A stretch of 64,000 nt of DNA from Streptomyces sp. CA-210063 (GTDB taxonomy: Bacteria; Actinomycetota; Actinomycetes; Streptomycetales; Streptomycetaceae). A program made the position numbers and the translations under genes. The notes under the pieces were generated by a model. It was not told where the DNA came from and made no database searches. It was given only the letters and a program-made list of their open reading frames with translations. Below are positions 1 to 8,887 of the stretch, one piece after another (position 1 is the stretch's first letter; every line of letters begins with the position of its first letter). The stretch lies in contig NZ_CP102512.1 of NCBI RefSeq assembly GCF_024612015.1, positions 9,238,001 through 9,302,000 of the forward strand. The letters are read 5' to 3'.

Positions 1-123
1 CCACAGCCACTTCCCGTATGCGTTCTGACAGCGGACAGGAATTCCCCGATGCGGGAATCTCGGGGCGTCAGGAAATGACGCACGAGAAATCCTCGCGCGT
101 CCCCATCACCCCGGAGGGACGAC

Positions 124-351
124 ATGCGAACAGAGGGAATTTTCCAGGACGACAACGTGATCCCCTTTCACCGCCGGCGGCCGGCACCCCAGACGGAGGG
201 CGACCGCCACGAGGAGCCGGAAGCCGCCGCCACCACGGTGTTGAACGCCGAGCGGGGGATCATCAACACCGGCACGGTCCATGGCGGTCAGCACGTCACC
301 ACCATCGACCTCTCCGCCCACCCCCACAGCGGAGCCGACGGTGACATCTGA
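124..351 (+). CDS. small NTG-motif protein, first gene of a five-gene operon
   Basis: Encodes 75 aa. The start is supported by GGAGGGACGAC directly before the ATG. The protein is hydrophilic and has a central motif, INTGTVHGGQH, at residues 47-57. The next gene carries a closely similar NTGVVTGDQ motif, so the two products probably share a small beta-type module. There is no signal peptide or membrane segment. Its last 11 bases overlap the preferred GTG start of the next gene, which implies translational coupling. I do not recognise a characterised family. A role as adaptor or sensor partner of the downstream P-loop-like protein is inference. Confidence 0.72.
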   Translation: MRTEGIFQDDNVIPFHRRRPAPQTEGDRHEEPEAAATTVLNAERGIINTGTVHGGQHVTTIDLSAHPHSGADGDI

Positions 352-2365
352 GGTTCTCCGGGACGACCAGCTCGACTCCCTCGTCGCGGCCCTGGCTGCC
401 GGACGGGACACGGTGGTCCTCGCGCCGAACGGTACGGTCAACACCGGTGTGGTGACGGGGGATCAGCGGCAGATCGTGTCCGCCCCGGCGGACGGCGGTA
501 CCCCTGCGGCACCGATGCGACAGGGCCCCGTACGGGCCAAGGACCTGAAGGCGGCACGGCGGTGTTTCGTACCGCCGCCCGGCTTCGAGGACGCTCTCGC
601 GGCACTGGACGCCGGTGTTTCCGTGCTCGTCGGAGCACCCGGGACCGGCCGGGAGACACATGCCCTCAATCTGCTGGCCCACGGCAGGGAGGAGCCGGCG
701 CTGGTCCAGGTGGACGGGGCGGTCGATCTCACCCGGTGGGCGCCGCGACCCAGAGGCGTGCACGGCTACCTGGTCATGGAACCCCCGGACCCCTTCGCGC
801 TCCGCCCCTGGGACCTCTCCAGGCTGGAAACACCACTGGCAGAGGCCGGTGCGCGTCTCCTCATCGTGCTGGCGGACGCCCCCGGTCTGGCCACCGCACT
901 GGAGGACCACCTCGGTGCGCCGGTCCTGCGCCATCTGCCGCCGGACCCGCGGAAGGTCTTCGCAGCCCATCTCGCGGACCTCTGCCTCGACGAGGACAGG
1001 TACTCATGCCTGCTGCGGTCCCTGGGACCGGACCTCTTCGACGAGTTGCTGCCCGTGGAGCTGCCGCCCCGCTCCGCGGCACAGGCAGCGGAAGCCGTGG
1101 CCCGGCTGGGCACGGGCGGCGCCTCCTGCGCCGAGGTGCTGCCCGCCCTGGCCCGGGCGGAGGCCCCGGAACTGGTGGGCCGGGCGCGGGAAGACCCCGT
1201 ACTCCTCGCCCACCTGCTCTCCCTCAGCGTCTACGGCGGCCTCGACCACGGTGTCGTCATGGAGCGGGCGGTGGACCTGCTGGCGCTGGTGGGAGCCGGA
1301 CCGGAGCAGGAGCCCACCACGCGGAGCCCGCGCCGTCGGCAGGCCGCGACGGCCGGTCGGCGGCCCATGCCCGAGATCCTGCGTGCCTTGGGGGCGCGCC
1401 GCACGCGACGGGCGGGGACGGACGCGGACACCGTGTCGTTCTTCTGGCCGGCCGTGGGCGATGCCGTGTGGGCGGTCGTGTGCCGTGATCACCCCGACCT
1501 GCTGCCCCTGCTGCACCCGTGGCTCGCCGGCACCGGAGACGAACCGGACCAGATCGAACGGGCCGGGCAGGCAGTGGCCGCCATGGCTGTGGCGACCGGC
1601 GGCCGGACCCTGGAGTTCCTCCGCCCTCTGGCCCTGACCCAGTGGCCTCCGGCCGTCGAGGTGGCCGCCCGGTGCCTGGGCGCGGCCGTCGGCGACCTGG
1701 CAGCGGCGGCGAAGGCGAACGACCTGCTCGACCGGTGGAGCGCCGCACCCGAGGCGGCCCTGCGGACAGCGGTCGCGTACGCCTGCCGTTCGGACCGCGG
1801 CCGGTTCACGGACGGGCATGCCCTTCGGCTGCTGCACCGGCTCATGGAGACGCTGAGCGACGACACGGACGACCTGGCCGTCACCGCGGCTGTCGCCGAG
1901 GCGCTGGTGCAACGCTTCGCGGCGGGCGACTCCCGGACCAGGGGAACCGTCCTGGGCAGGTTGCGCGACTGGGCCGGGTCCGACGGCGTCCCGGCCCGCT
2001 TGGCGGCCCTCACCTTCCCCACCATGGCGGGGAAGGACCTCGCGTGGTGCCGCGGCCGGATCCTCGCCGACACCGGGACGGCCTCCGGCATGGTCCAACT
2101 GACGGGCCATTCCCTCGACGAGTCGACCACCTACCCGTCCATGCGGGATGTCCTCCTGACATGGTGCCGCGAAGCCGACGGTGCGTCAGGGCCGGATCCG
2201 GCTCTGGAGCAACTGCTCACGGGCCTGGTGGCAGCCCGGCAGCCCGGATTCCTCCGATGGCTCCTGGCCGTCGAACGCGGCCCGGATGCCATGCCCGGCA
2301 AGGAACTGGTGTCGCGCCTGCTGACGGCATGGCGCAGCAAGGCCTCGGCCACCCCCACGGATTGA
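341..2365 (+). CDS. large P-loop-like protein with N-terminal NTG motif
   Basis: Preferred start is GTG 341, preceded by GGAG at 331-334 and overlapping the upstream stop, giving 674 aa. ATG 281 is in frame but has no ribosome site. Residues 31-45 repeat the NTG motif of the upstream protein. Residues 98-106 read GAPGTGRET, a Walker-A-like loop with Arg in place of the usual Lys, followed by a possible Walker B (LLIVLADAP). The remainder is Ala/Leu-rich and helical, with no transmembrane segment. Proteins of this general look recur in Streptomyces without an assigned function. An NTPase or STAND-like scaffold role is inference, and the Lys-to-Arg change leaves nucleotide hydrolysis in doubt. 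Confidence 0.8.
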   Translation: MTSEVLRDDQLDSLVAALAAGRDTVVLAPNGTVNTGVVTGDQRQIVSAPADGGTPAAPMRQGPVRAKDLKAARRCFVPPPGFEDALAALDAGVSVLVGAPGTGRETHALNLLAHGREEPALVQVDGAVDLTRWAPRPRGVHGYLVMEPPDPFALRPWDLSRLETPLAEAGARLLIVLADAPGLATALEDHLGAPVLRHLPPDPRKVFAAHLADLCLDEDRYSCLLRSLGPDLFDELLPVELPPRSAAQAAEAVARLGTGGASCAEVLPALARAEAPELVGRAREDPVLLAHLLSLSVYGGLDHGVVMERAVDLLALVGAGPEQEPTTRSPRRRQAATAGRRPMPEILRALGARRTRRAGTDADTVSFFWPAVGDAVWAVVCRDHPDLLPLLHPWLAGTGDEPDQIERAGQAVAAMAVATGGRTLEFLRPLALTQWPPAVEVAARCLGAAVGDLAAAAKANDLLDRWSAAPEAALRTAVAYACRSDRGRFTDGHALRLLHRLMETLSDDTDDLAVTAAVAEALVQRFAAGDSRTRGTVLGRLRDWAGSDGVPARLAALTFPTMAGKDLAWCRGRILADTGTASGMVQLTGHSLDESTTYPSMRDVLLTWCREADGASGPDPALEQLLTGLVAARQPGFLRWLLAVERGPDAMPGKELVSRLLTAWRSKASATPTD

Positions 2366-2378
2366 CCAGGAGGAACCG

Positions 2379-3107
2379 ATGTCACTTTCCCCTCACCCTG
2401 GCCTCTTCACCACTGTCGAACGTCAGTGGGCGGGGCGGAACCCGACACCCGAACCGCGACTCTTCGCGGCAGCGGAGGGAGCGGGCGTCCCCATCGCTCT
2501 GGAGCAGGCCCGGCAGATGCTGTACGACCGCTCCGTGGAACCCGTTGTGCGTACCGCCCTGTGGCACCAGATCGCGGAGCGCGTACGCGTCGGCGCCGAC
2601 CGCTCCGACTGGTCGTCGGCAGCGGTGTGGCTGGGGTTGCCCGGTCTCCGCCGCACCGCGTTCAGGATCACCTGGTACTTCCGCGCGGAACGAGAAGACG
2701 TCGAGGCCGAACTCGTCACGTGCTACCTCGAAGCCCTGAGGGAGGTCGGGGCGCATACCCCCGATCCCGGCGAACGGGTGCTGCGCTCGGCTTGTTCGCG
2801 CGCATGGACCGTGTGGCGTCGAGCCCGCCCGGAGGTGGCTGTGGACGACGTGGAAGGTGTTGGAGGCATCCCCCTCGACACGGACAGGGAAGGCCCCTGG
2901 CAGGTGGACTACGACCCGCCCGGGGGGCGGCCCGGGCTCTCGGCCAGTCGGCGGATCACCGTCCCCGCCCACCGTGTGGAGGGCGTACGGATCGGCGCAC
3001 TTGCCCAGGCGTGGGGCCTGGCCGGCACTGCTGCCTGCACCTCGTACTCGGGCCGGGGCCGTCAGGTCGCGACGATCTCCCTGCGGCGGGGCGGGAGGAA
3101 AGGGTGA
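2379..3107 (+). CDS. hypothetical actinobacterial protein, sigma-region-2-like helices
   Basis: Encodes 242 aa. The start has a strong AGGAGGAACCG site and follows the upstream stop by 13 bp. The stop overlaps the next gene's start as GTGA. The N-terminal two thirds is helical. It contains a segment around GLRRTAFRITWYFRAER followed by VEAELVTCYLEAL that loosely resembles the polymerase-binding helices of sigma factors, but no -10 or -35 recognition domains are apparent. The C-terminal 70 residues look like a separate, beta-rich end. Immediate coupling to an HTH protein suggests the two act together. Function is not assigned. Confidence 0.72.
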   Translation: MSLSPHPGLFTTVERQWAGRNPTPEPRLFAAAEGAGVPIALEQARQMLYDRSVEPVVRTALWHQIAERVRVGADRSDWSSAAVWLGLPGLRRTAFRITWYFRAEREDVEAELVTCYLEALREVGAHTPDPGERVLRSACSRAWTVWRRARPEVAVDDVEGVGGIPLDTDREGPWQVDYDPPGGRPGLSASRRITVPAHRVEGVRIGALAQAWGLAGTAACTSYSGRGRQVATISLRRGGRKG

Positions 3108-3376
3108 ACGACCGCGTGGAGACACCTCTCACCTTCCGCGAGATCTTCAACCTGCCGGTCAGTGTCGACCTGAGGACGGCGGCCAGGGCGTTCGGCATGT
3201 GCCTGGGCACTGCCTACCGGCTCGTCGCCCGTGACGCCTTCCCCTGCGACACGGTCCGGGTCGGCGGGCGCCACCGGGTGCGCACCGTGGATCTGCTGCG
3301 CGCCCTGGGCATCGAGGAGCGCCCCGTCTTCGCCGACGAGATCGCCGACGGAGTCGCGCTCACCCTCTTCGACTGA
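3104..3376 (+). CDS. excisionase-like helix-turn-helix DNA-binding protein
   Basis: Encodes 90 aa. Start GTG 3104 is chosen because it overlaps the upstream TGA (GTGA) and follows a GGGAGGAA site. Residues about 15-65 (SVDLRTAARAFGMCLGTAYR, then VGGRHRVRTVDLLRALGI) fit the MerR/excisionase-like winged HTH used by AlpA, Xis and many actinobacterial regulators: a helix pair, a beta wing and the closing LLRALGI helix. It lacks a dimerisation or ligand domain. In this operon it probably gives DNA binding to the preceding 242-aa protein or autoregulates the operon. The target site is not evident. Confidence 0.75.
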   Translation: MNDRVETPLTFREIFNLPVSVDLRTAARAFGMCLGTAYRLVARDAFPCDTVRVGGRHRVRTVDLLRALGIEERPVFADEIADGVALTLFD

Positions 3377-3455
3377 CCTCCTCTTTCCGATCCGTCGGCC
3401 GCCTGCCGGCGACAAGGCATACCCGCGAACTTCCATGAACCCGAAGGAGCCTGCC

Positions 3456-4511
3456 ATGCCCACCTGCCTCGCCATCGGGGGAACCACCGTCCCCGCCGAC
3501 CCGCCCGGCCGATCCGTCCCGAACGGGCGACACCGGTCCATGGTCTTCTACGAGGACGTCGTGCGCCCCGCTTGCGAACAGTCCGGCCTCACCCTTCTCC
3601 GGGCGGACGCGCTCACGGACGCCGGCCTGCCCGCCGACCAGTTGCTGCGCCTGCTCACCGAAGTGGACGTCGTCGTCGCGGACCTCAGCGGATCCGACGA
3701 CGAGCTGTCCTTCGGGCTGGGCATGCGACACGCACTCGGCCGGTGCACCGTCCATGTCACCGAGGGATCCGACACTCCATCCAGAGCGGTGAGGACTCCT
3801 TCCATCGAGCTCGCGTCGCACCCGGACGGCGCGCTCATGGCCCGGCAGCAGCTCACGAGGCTGCTGATCGACGCCTCCCACGGGCCGGCTGCCGCGGTCG
3901 CGCCTTCCCAGCCGATGACGCGGACGCGTACGGAGGAATCAGCTCCCGGCCACGACGACGGACCCGGCCTGTTCGACCTGGCCGTCGAAGCCGAGGCCCA
4001 ACTGGAGGCCATTTCGGGGGACATGGTCGACGTGGAGTCCGCCCTGACGGATCTCGGGGCGATGATGGAGCTGATCGCCGAGGACATGGTCCGCGTCAGC
4101 CATCCCGGGGCTTCGATGAGTTCGAAGCTGGCGGTGATCAACCGTCTGGCCAAAGCCATCGACGGGCCGGCGGGCGACCTCGAAGCGGCGGCCGAACGCT
4201 TCGCGGAGCGCATGGGGGTCGCTGTCGGGGCGTTCGGCGCGTTCCTGGAGTGGGCGGCCGACACGCCGCGCAGCGAGTGGCCGGACGGCGCGGCGGAGGT
4301 TCTCGACCAGGTGGCGACGGCGTCCCCGGAGATGCAGACCGCGACGATCGGCTTCCAGGAGGTGATGGCCCTGATCAACATGTTCGGCGCTTCCAGCCGG
4401 CACCTGCGCGGACCGGCCCGGCGGATCGGAAAGTCCCTCCAGACCATGTTCCGGAGTGTGGCCGTGCTGGAGGAGTGGCAAGGCAGGGCCGAGGCGATCA
4501 GGCAGGCCTGA
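3456..4511 (+). CDS. nucleoside 2-deoxyribosyltransferase-like domain protein with helical C-terminus
   Basis: Encodes 351 aa from ATG 3456, which sits 6 bases after GAAGGAG; ATG 3435 is a weaker in-frame choice. Residues 28-103 carry the pattern of deoxyribosyltransferase/TIR-related folds: FYEDVVRPAC, GLTLLRAD, LLTEVDVVVADLSG, then LSFGLGMRHAL. In the usual motif (YELGIRHAL) the Glu is catalytic; here residue 87 is Gly, so enzyme activity is doubtful. Residues about 150-351 are helical, with several amphipathic stretches that could form a coiled or effector-type domain. It closes the operon, 79 bp after the HTH gene. A nucleotide-sensing or NAD-related effector role is inference. Confidence 0.76.
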   Translation: MPTCLAIGGTTVPADPPGRSVPNGRHRSMVFYEDVVRPACEQSGLTLLRADALTDAGLPADQLLRLLTEVDVVVADLSGSDDELSFGLGMRHALGRCTVHVTEGSDTPSRAVRTPSIELASHPDGALMARQQLTRLLIDASHGPAAAVAPSQPMTRTRTEESAPGHDDGPGLFDLAVEAEAQLEAISGDMVDVESALTDLGAMMELIAEDMVRVSHPGASMSSKLAVINRLAKAIDGPAGDLEAAAERFAERMGVAVGAFGAFLEWAADTPRSEWPDGAAEVLDQVATASPEMQTATIGFQEVMALINMFGASSRHLRGPARRIGKSLQTMFRSVAVLEEWQGRAEAIRQA

Positions 4512-4723
4512 CCCCCTCGCCGTGTACATGTGCCGAGGGCTGCCCGGGAGTACTCCGGGCGGCCCTTCTCGGCCGTTCCGACGAAGGCCTCCTGGCCGCC
4601 CCGTGAGAAGACGTCGACGGCGGAGCGCGAGCCTTCCCCGGGGACATCCGGCCCGGGGGACAAGCATCCGGGCGTGTCGGTGGAAGGGGCGTGCCGAGCG
4701 CAGTCTTGAGGTGCTTCGCCGGC

Positions 4724-4785
4724 GCGACGGCCTTCGATCACAGCTCGACCGGCCGCGACGGCCGTCGATCACAGCTCGACCGGCC
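4724..4785. repeat. 31-bp tandem duplication in the 4512-4864 gene-free gap
   Basis: Two head-to-tail 31-bp units (4724-4754 and 4755-4785) differ at one base. Each contains TCGATCACAGCTCGACCGGC. The surrounding 353-bp gap between the convergent operon and galU shows no convincing gene. The repeat may be replication slippage. Confidence 0.85.
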
Positions 4786-4864
4786 CCGGTGGCGCTCGCC
4801 GCGGGCGGTCCCCCCGACGCCGCTCCTTCCTCCCCGGACAGCGTTCCCAGGGCCTGTCCGGCGC

Positions 4865-5818
4865 CTAGTCCGCGACCGCATCCGCATCCGCATCCGGGTG
4901 CGGGGTCCGGTCGTCGGTGGCGCGGTCGGCGTCGAGTCCGGTGACCAGGCCGCGCACGACGGGGCCGTACTCCGGGTGGGCGAGGGCGAACGCCATCTGG
5001 GCGACGAGGTAGTCGGCCGGATTGCCGGTGTCGTACCAGCGGCCCTTGATGACCTGCCCGTACACCGCCCGGGTGGCGGCGTAGGCGTTGATGGCGTCGG
5101 TCAGGTAGACCTCGCCGGTTTTGTGCTCGTACCAGCGGCGGGTCTGCTCGCGCAGTTCGTCGATGATGCCGGGGGTGACGACGTAGCCGCCGATGGCCGC
5201 GTACGACGACGGGGCGGCGGTGGGCTCGGGCTTTTCCACGAGGCCGGTGATGCGCAGCTGGCCGTCTCCGAGGTCTTCCTTGACGATGGGCACACCGTAG
5301 CGCTGGGACTCGGTGGGATCCATCGGCAGGAGGGCCAGCACCGGGCAGCCGGTCTGCTCGTACGCGCGGATCAGCTGCTGGGCGCGGGGGACCTCGGCCA
5401 CGAAGACGTCGTCGGGCCACAGCACCAGCACCGGCTCGTCGCCGAAGGCGCGGGCGGCGTTCAGGACCGGGGTGCCGTTGCCGTACGGGCCGTACTGGTC
5501 GAGGTAGGTGATGTGGCCTCGACGGGCCAGCTCCGCGACCTCCTCCACCGCGTCCGCGTAGGCCGTCTTGCCGTCTTCGCGGAGTTGTTCGACGAGCGCG
5601 GGGTTGGGGCGGAAGTGGTCCTGGATGAGGCTCTTGCCACCGGAGACGACGATGGTGATGTCGGTGATGCCGGAGTCGACCAGCTCGCGCACGGTGTGCT
5701 CGATGACCGGCTTGTCGCCGACCGGGAGCATCTCCTTGGGTGTCGCCTTCGTCAGGGGCAGCAGACGGGAGCCGAGTCCGGCGGCGGGGATCACGGCCCT
5801 GCGGATCGTCGGGGGCAT
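4865..5818 (-). CDS. galU: UTP--glucose-1-phosphate uridylyltransferase
   Basis: Encodes 317 aa from ATG 5818; longer in-frame starts add residues outside the family. It makes UDP-glucose from UTP and glucose-1-phosphate, feeding cell-wall glycan, trehalose and exopolysaccharide synthesis in the cytosol. The N-terminus has the nucleotidyltransferase signature AVIPAAGLGSRLLPLTKATP followed by KEMLPVGDKPVIEH. WPDDV (metal and nucleotide site) and VEKPEP are also present. Length is normal for bacterial GalU. A GAGAGA-type site precedes the start. It stands alone, convergent with the first operon and divergent from the next gene. Confidence 0.93.
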   Translation of the reverse strand: MPPTIRRAVIPAAGLGSRLLPLTKATPKEMLPVGDKPVIEHTVRELVDSGITDITIVVSGGKSLIQDHFRPNPALVEQLREDGKTAYADAVEEVAELARRGHITYLDQYGPYGNGTPVLNAARAFGDEPVLVLWPDDVFVAEVPRAQQLIRAYEQTGCPVLALLPMDPTESQRYGVPIVKEDLGDGQLRITGLVEKPEPTAAPSSYAAIGGYVVTPGIIDELREQTRRWYEHKTGEVYLTDAINAYAATRAVYGQVIKGRWYDTGNPADYLVAQMAFALAHPEYGPVVRGLVTGLDADRATDDRTPHPDADADAVAD

Positions 5819-6346
5819 CAGGTCTCTCTCGGTCGAGCGGCATACCGTACCGGCCGGCACGGCGAGCTGGATGCCTACACGGTCGCACAGCTCCGGAAGG
5901 AAGTTCTCACCTGGGCCCGGGGAGCCGGCGTCGCAGACGGCGTCCATCCGCTCGTCGAGGGCGGTTCTCGGTGGCACTGCCCGTCTGGACGCTGAGGACC
6001 AGCACTTTTGACGCAACAGAGTAGAAGGGAACCGAGGGACGAATCAGCGCGGTTCGACAAGACCCTGGCCGCCGACGCCCTCCACGACGTACGCGCGCTG
6101 GGCGCGACCCGCCACGTCACCCTCACCGGACCGAACGGCGACGGACCGCCCGGCTCCGCCCGCGCTCCGGGCAGTGGCAACCGGCGCTCACCATGAGGTG
6201 AGTCGGCGGGCGGACCGTGAAGAGGAAACGGGAGCGTGGAACGATCAAGGCGGTGCGCCCGCCGCCATGAACGCGTACCACCGGGCCTTGCCACTCCGCG
6301 ATCCGAGCGAACCGCGACCGAATCATCACAGGGGAGACGCCAACGC
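5819..6346. other. divergent intergenic region, 528 bp
   Basis: This gap holds the promoters of galU and the gene at 6347. A 62-codon open frame at 6008-6196 has no ribosome site and no family resemblance, so it is not called. No clear operator palindrome was seen. Confidence 0.5.
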
Positions 6347-7459
6347 ATGCATACGCCACCATCGCCACCCGGAGCGGAGCGGACTGACGAATCGGCCGTC
6401 CGGATCGGCGCTCTCGTTCCGCTGACTCGGCCCGGCTGGGTCGCGGCGGGCCAACACTTGCTCGCCGGACTCGAGTTGGCCGTTCGCGAAGCCAATGACG
6501 CCGGCGGGATCCTCGGAAGGCCACTCGAGCTGGTGGTCCGGGACACCGCGGCCGATCCACAGAGGGCCGCGGCGGCCGTGGACGAATTGGCTCGCCTGGG
6601 CGTGGCCGCCTTGGCGGGGGAGTATCACAGCGTTGTCGCTCGCGCCGCTGCCGCCAGGGCCGACGCTCTCGGCCTGCCGTTCCTCTGCTCGTCAGCGGTT
6701 CTCGACGAGCTCACCGAGCAGCCGACGGAATGGGTCGCGCGCCTCTCCCCGCCGCAGTCCCGCGGCTGGCAGGTCTACGCGGACTTCCTCCTCGGCACGG
6801 GCCACAACCGCATCGCCGTGGCAGCCCAGCCGAGTGTCTACTGGGCGACGGGGACCCGCATTCTGCGGGACCACCTCGCTTCTCGCGGCGGCACCGTCCT
6901 CGAACTCGACATGAGCGCGCTCACCCCCACGGCGGTGTGCGACGCACTCGTCGACCACCGCGTGACAGCCCTCCTGCTTCTGGTCGGTCACCCGGAGCCG
7001 GCGGTGTCGATCGTCACGTCCGTCCGTCGCGACCAGCGCCTCGCCGAGATCATGATCGGTGCTCCGGCCGGGCAACCGGAGTTCGCCGAATGGGCGACGA
7101 TGCTGGGCGACGACAGCGCCGCGATCCCGTTCTTGCGCTACCTGCCCGAGCACCTCGCCCCACTCGGCGCACGAGTCGAGACGGCCCTTCGCGAGCGGCT
7201 GGCCGAAGCGCCCTCCTTCGTCGCCTTCGAGGGCTACGACACGGTCGCCGTCCTTGCCGAGGTGCTGCGTTCTCACGGCACGGACCGGGCGCGCACCGCC
7301 GCATCCTGGCCGCGTGTCGCGGTCGAAGGCACCCGCGGGCAGATCCGGTTCTCCCGCATGCCAGGCATCAGCGTGTGGCAATGGGCTCGGACGCCGATCC
7401 AAGTCGTTGATCGAGATCCGACGGACCCTGATCGCTTTCGGATACTTCACGCCGGCTGA
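6347..7459 (+). CDS. cytosolic type 1 periplasmic-binding-fold protein (LivK-like)
   Basis: Encodes 370 aa. Start ATG 6347 follows GGGGAG at 6331-6336; upstream in-frame codons lack a site. From residue about 20 it reads like branched-chain amino acid/urea ABC binding proteins: VRIGALVPLTRPG, LAGLELAVREANDAGGILGR, VVRDTAADP, ending with the substrate-site region FEGYDTVAVLAEVL. There is no signal peptide or lipobox, so it is unlikely to serve a transporter as it stands. It may be a ligand-sensing regulator domain or an exporter-independent paralogue. No permease or ATPase genes flank it. Confidence 0.8.
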   Translation: MHTPPSPPGAERTDESAVRIGALVPLTRPGWVAAGQHLLAGLELAVREANDAGGILGRPLELVVRDTAADPQRAAAAVDELARLGVAALAGEYHSVVARAAAARADALGLPFLCSSAVLDELTEQPTEWVARLSPPQSRGWQVYADFLLGTGHNRIAVAAQPSVYWATGTRILRDHLASRGGTVLELDMSALTPTAVCDALVDHRVTALLLLVGHPEPAVSIVTSVRRDQRLAEIMIGAPAGQPEFAEWATMLGDDSAAIPFLRYLPEHLAPLGARVETALRERLAEAPSFVAFEGYDTVAVLAEVLRSHGTDRARTAASWPRVAVEGTRGQIRFSRMPGISVWQWARTPIQVVDRDPTDPDRFRILHAG

Positions 7460-7738
7460 GGGAGCACGGAGGTCAGCTGCGCGACGGGCGCCCCGACCGG
7501 ACTCCCAGACCCTCGCGCGGCAGCCGGCGCCGGCCCGGGGCCGCCCGGAGGAGGGCGGAACCGACTGCTCGCCGCGCCCCGGGGCCGTCTACGGCCCGGA
7601 CACCGACGCCGTCGTCCAGGTGGAGTTCGCCGCCGAAGCCGTAGGTGACGAAATCACCCGCCGTGCGGGCGGACACGTATCCGGCCGACGTCGACTATGG
7701 CTCGCCCGCGCCCCGGCCGCGCACCAACCGCCGACGCG

Positions 7739-8887
7739 CTAGCGCTCCGAACCGGTCGGCCGGGAGTCCGTGTCCTCGTCGCCCTGGGTGGTGGCGGCGG
7801 GGCGCAGAGCCTTGGCGCCGTCCTTCAGACGCTCCAGCGTGCGCGTCAGCTGCTGGAACGGAGACGTCGTCCGCGCCCCGGACGGCTGCTGTCCGGCGGG
7901 AGCGGCCTCGGCGGACTCGCGGAAGGCGGCGAGCGCCTCGTGGGCGCGCTCGGTCGCCTCCCGGTACAGGTCCCGGGACTTCGTCATGGCCTCCAGTGCC
8001 TCGGCGTACATCGCCACCCGTTTCCGTTCCCGGTCGAGTTCCTCCTCGAGAGTGAGAAGGTGCCAGTCCTCCCGCAGCGCGGTGAGGGCGTCGTCGGCAC
8101 CGTCCGGCAGCGGTCGCGGCAGCGCGGCGAACCCCGTCACCGCCGCGACGAGGTCGGCCGGCTCCGAACCGTCGAGGAACACCGTGCGTACGGTGAAGTC
8201 CTCGGCGTCGTAGCCGGACGGGGCCGGGGTGCCGGGCAGCACCACCGCACCGCCGCGCGGCACGTCCACACCGAACTCCCGCAGCGCCCAGTTCACGACT
8301 CGCAGCTGATGCGGCGCGGCCCGGTGTTCCACGACGCGGTGGCGCAGGCTCGGCGGCAGCCATCGTGTGAGGGGCAGCCGGCCGCGCTCGTCCGTGGTCA
8401 TGGCCTCGTGGACGACGACGTGGACGCACCATCCGCTGTGCCCGGAGTCCCTGAGCAGGCGCCGTACATCCTTGTCGTCCTCGGGCAGGGTGGTGATCCT
8501 GCTCAGCGACAGGCCTGTGGCGGCGTCGTGGTCCCAGTCGCCGTACTCCGGCCAGAACCGGGTGACGGGGGACGGCCATGCCGGGTCCCACGCCTGTTCC
8601 GCCTCCGCGAGCAGGGTCCACTCACGCCCGCCGCCCAGGTCGGGCGCGAGGCTGAGCCGGGCGCGCACGGTCACCTCGTCGGGAACCCGCCAACGGGCCT
8701 CGAAGACCCGCTCCGGGGAGTCGCCCCCGGCGTCGGGCACCTCCAGGAAGTCGTCGATGACGTGGCTGTCCTTGAGCTGTCGCAGAGTGTGACGGAGGAC
8801 GCCTTCCGCGTCGGGTCCGACGTGGCGGCCGCGAGCCGGCCACACCGTGGGGGGAATCGTGGAACGGGCTGTGGGGGAGGTCGGCAT
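7739..8887 (-). CDS. unrecognised protein with C-terminal coiled coil
   Basis: Encodes 382 aa from ATG 8887. I do not recognise the family. The N-terminal 250 residues look like a compact globular domain with many Trp (DWDHDAATG, HSGWCVHVVVHEAM, LRVVNWALREFGV). Residues about 275-335 are charged and helical (LTLEEELDRERKRVAMYAE onward) and should form a coiled coil. The last 40 residues are low-complexity Pro/Thr/Ser. There is no signal peptide or membrane segment. Codon use is typical of its neighbours. It converges with the 6347 gene across a 279-bp gap and diverges from the oxidoreductase at 9209. Confidence 0.72.
   Translation of the reverse strand: MPTSPTARSTIPPTVWPARGRHVGPDAEGVLRHTLRQLKDSHVIDDFLEVPDAGGDSPERVFEARWRVPDEVTVRARLSLAPDLGGGREWTLLAEAEQAWDPAWPSPVTRFWPEYGDWDHDAATGLSLSRITTLPEDDKDVRRLLRDSGHSGWCVHVVVHEAMTTDERGRLPLTRWLPPSLRHRVVEHRAAPHQLRVVNWALREFGVDVPRGGAVVLPGTPAPSGYDAEDFTVRTVFLDGSEPADLVAAVTGFAALPRPLPDGADDALTALREDWHLLTLEEELDRERKRVAMYAEALEAMTKSRDLYREATERAHEALAAFRESAEAAPAGQQPSGARTTSPFQQLTRTLERLKDGAKALRPAATTQGDEDTDSRPTGSER

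Noticed and set aside
281..340. ATG 281 as start of the P-loop-like protein
   Set aside because: No ribosome site; GTG 341 has GGAG at the right distance and a coupling overlap.
6008..6196. 62-codon plus-strand frame
   Set aside because: No ribosome site, composition unlike a protein, and no family resemblance.
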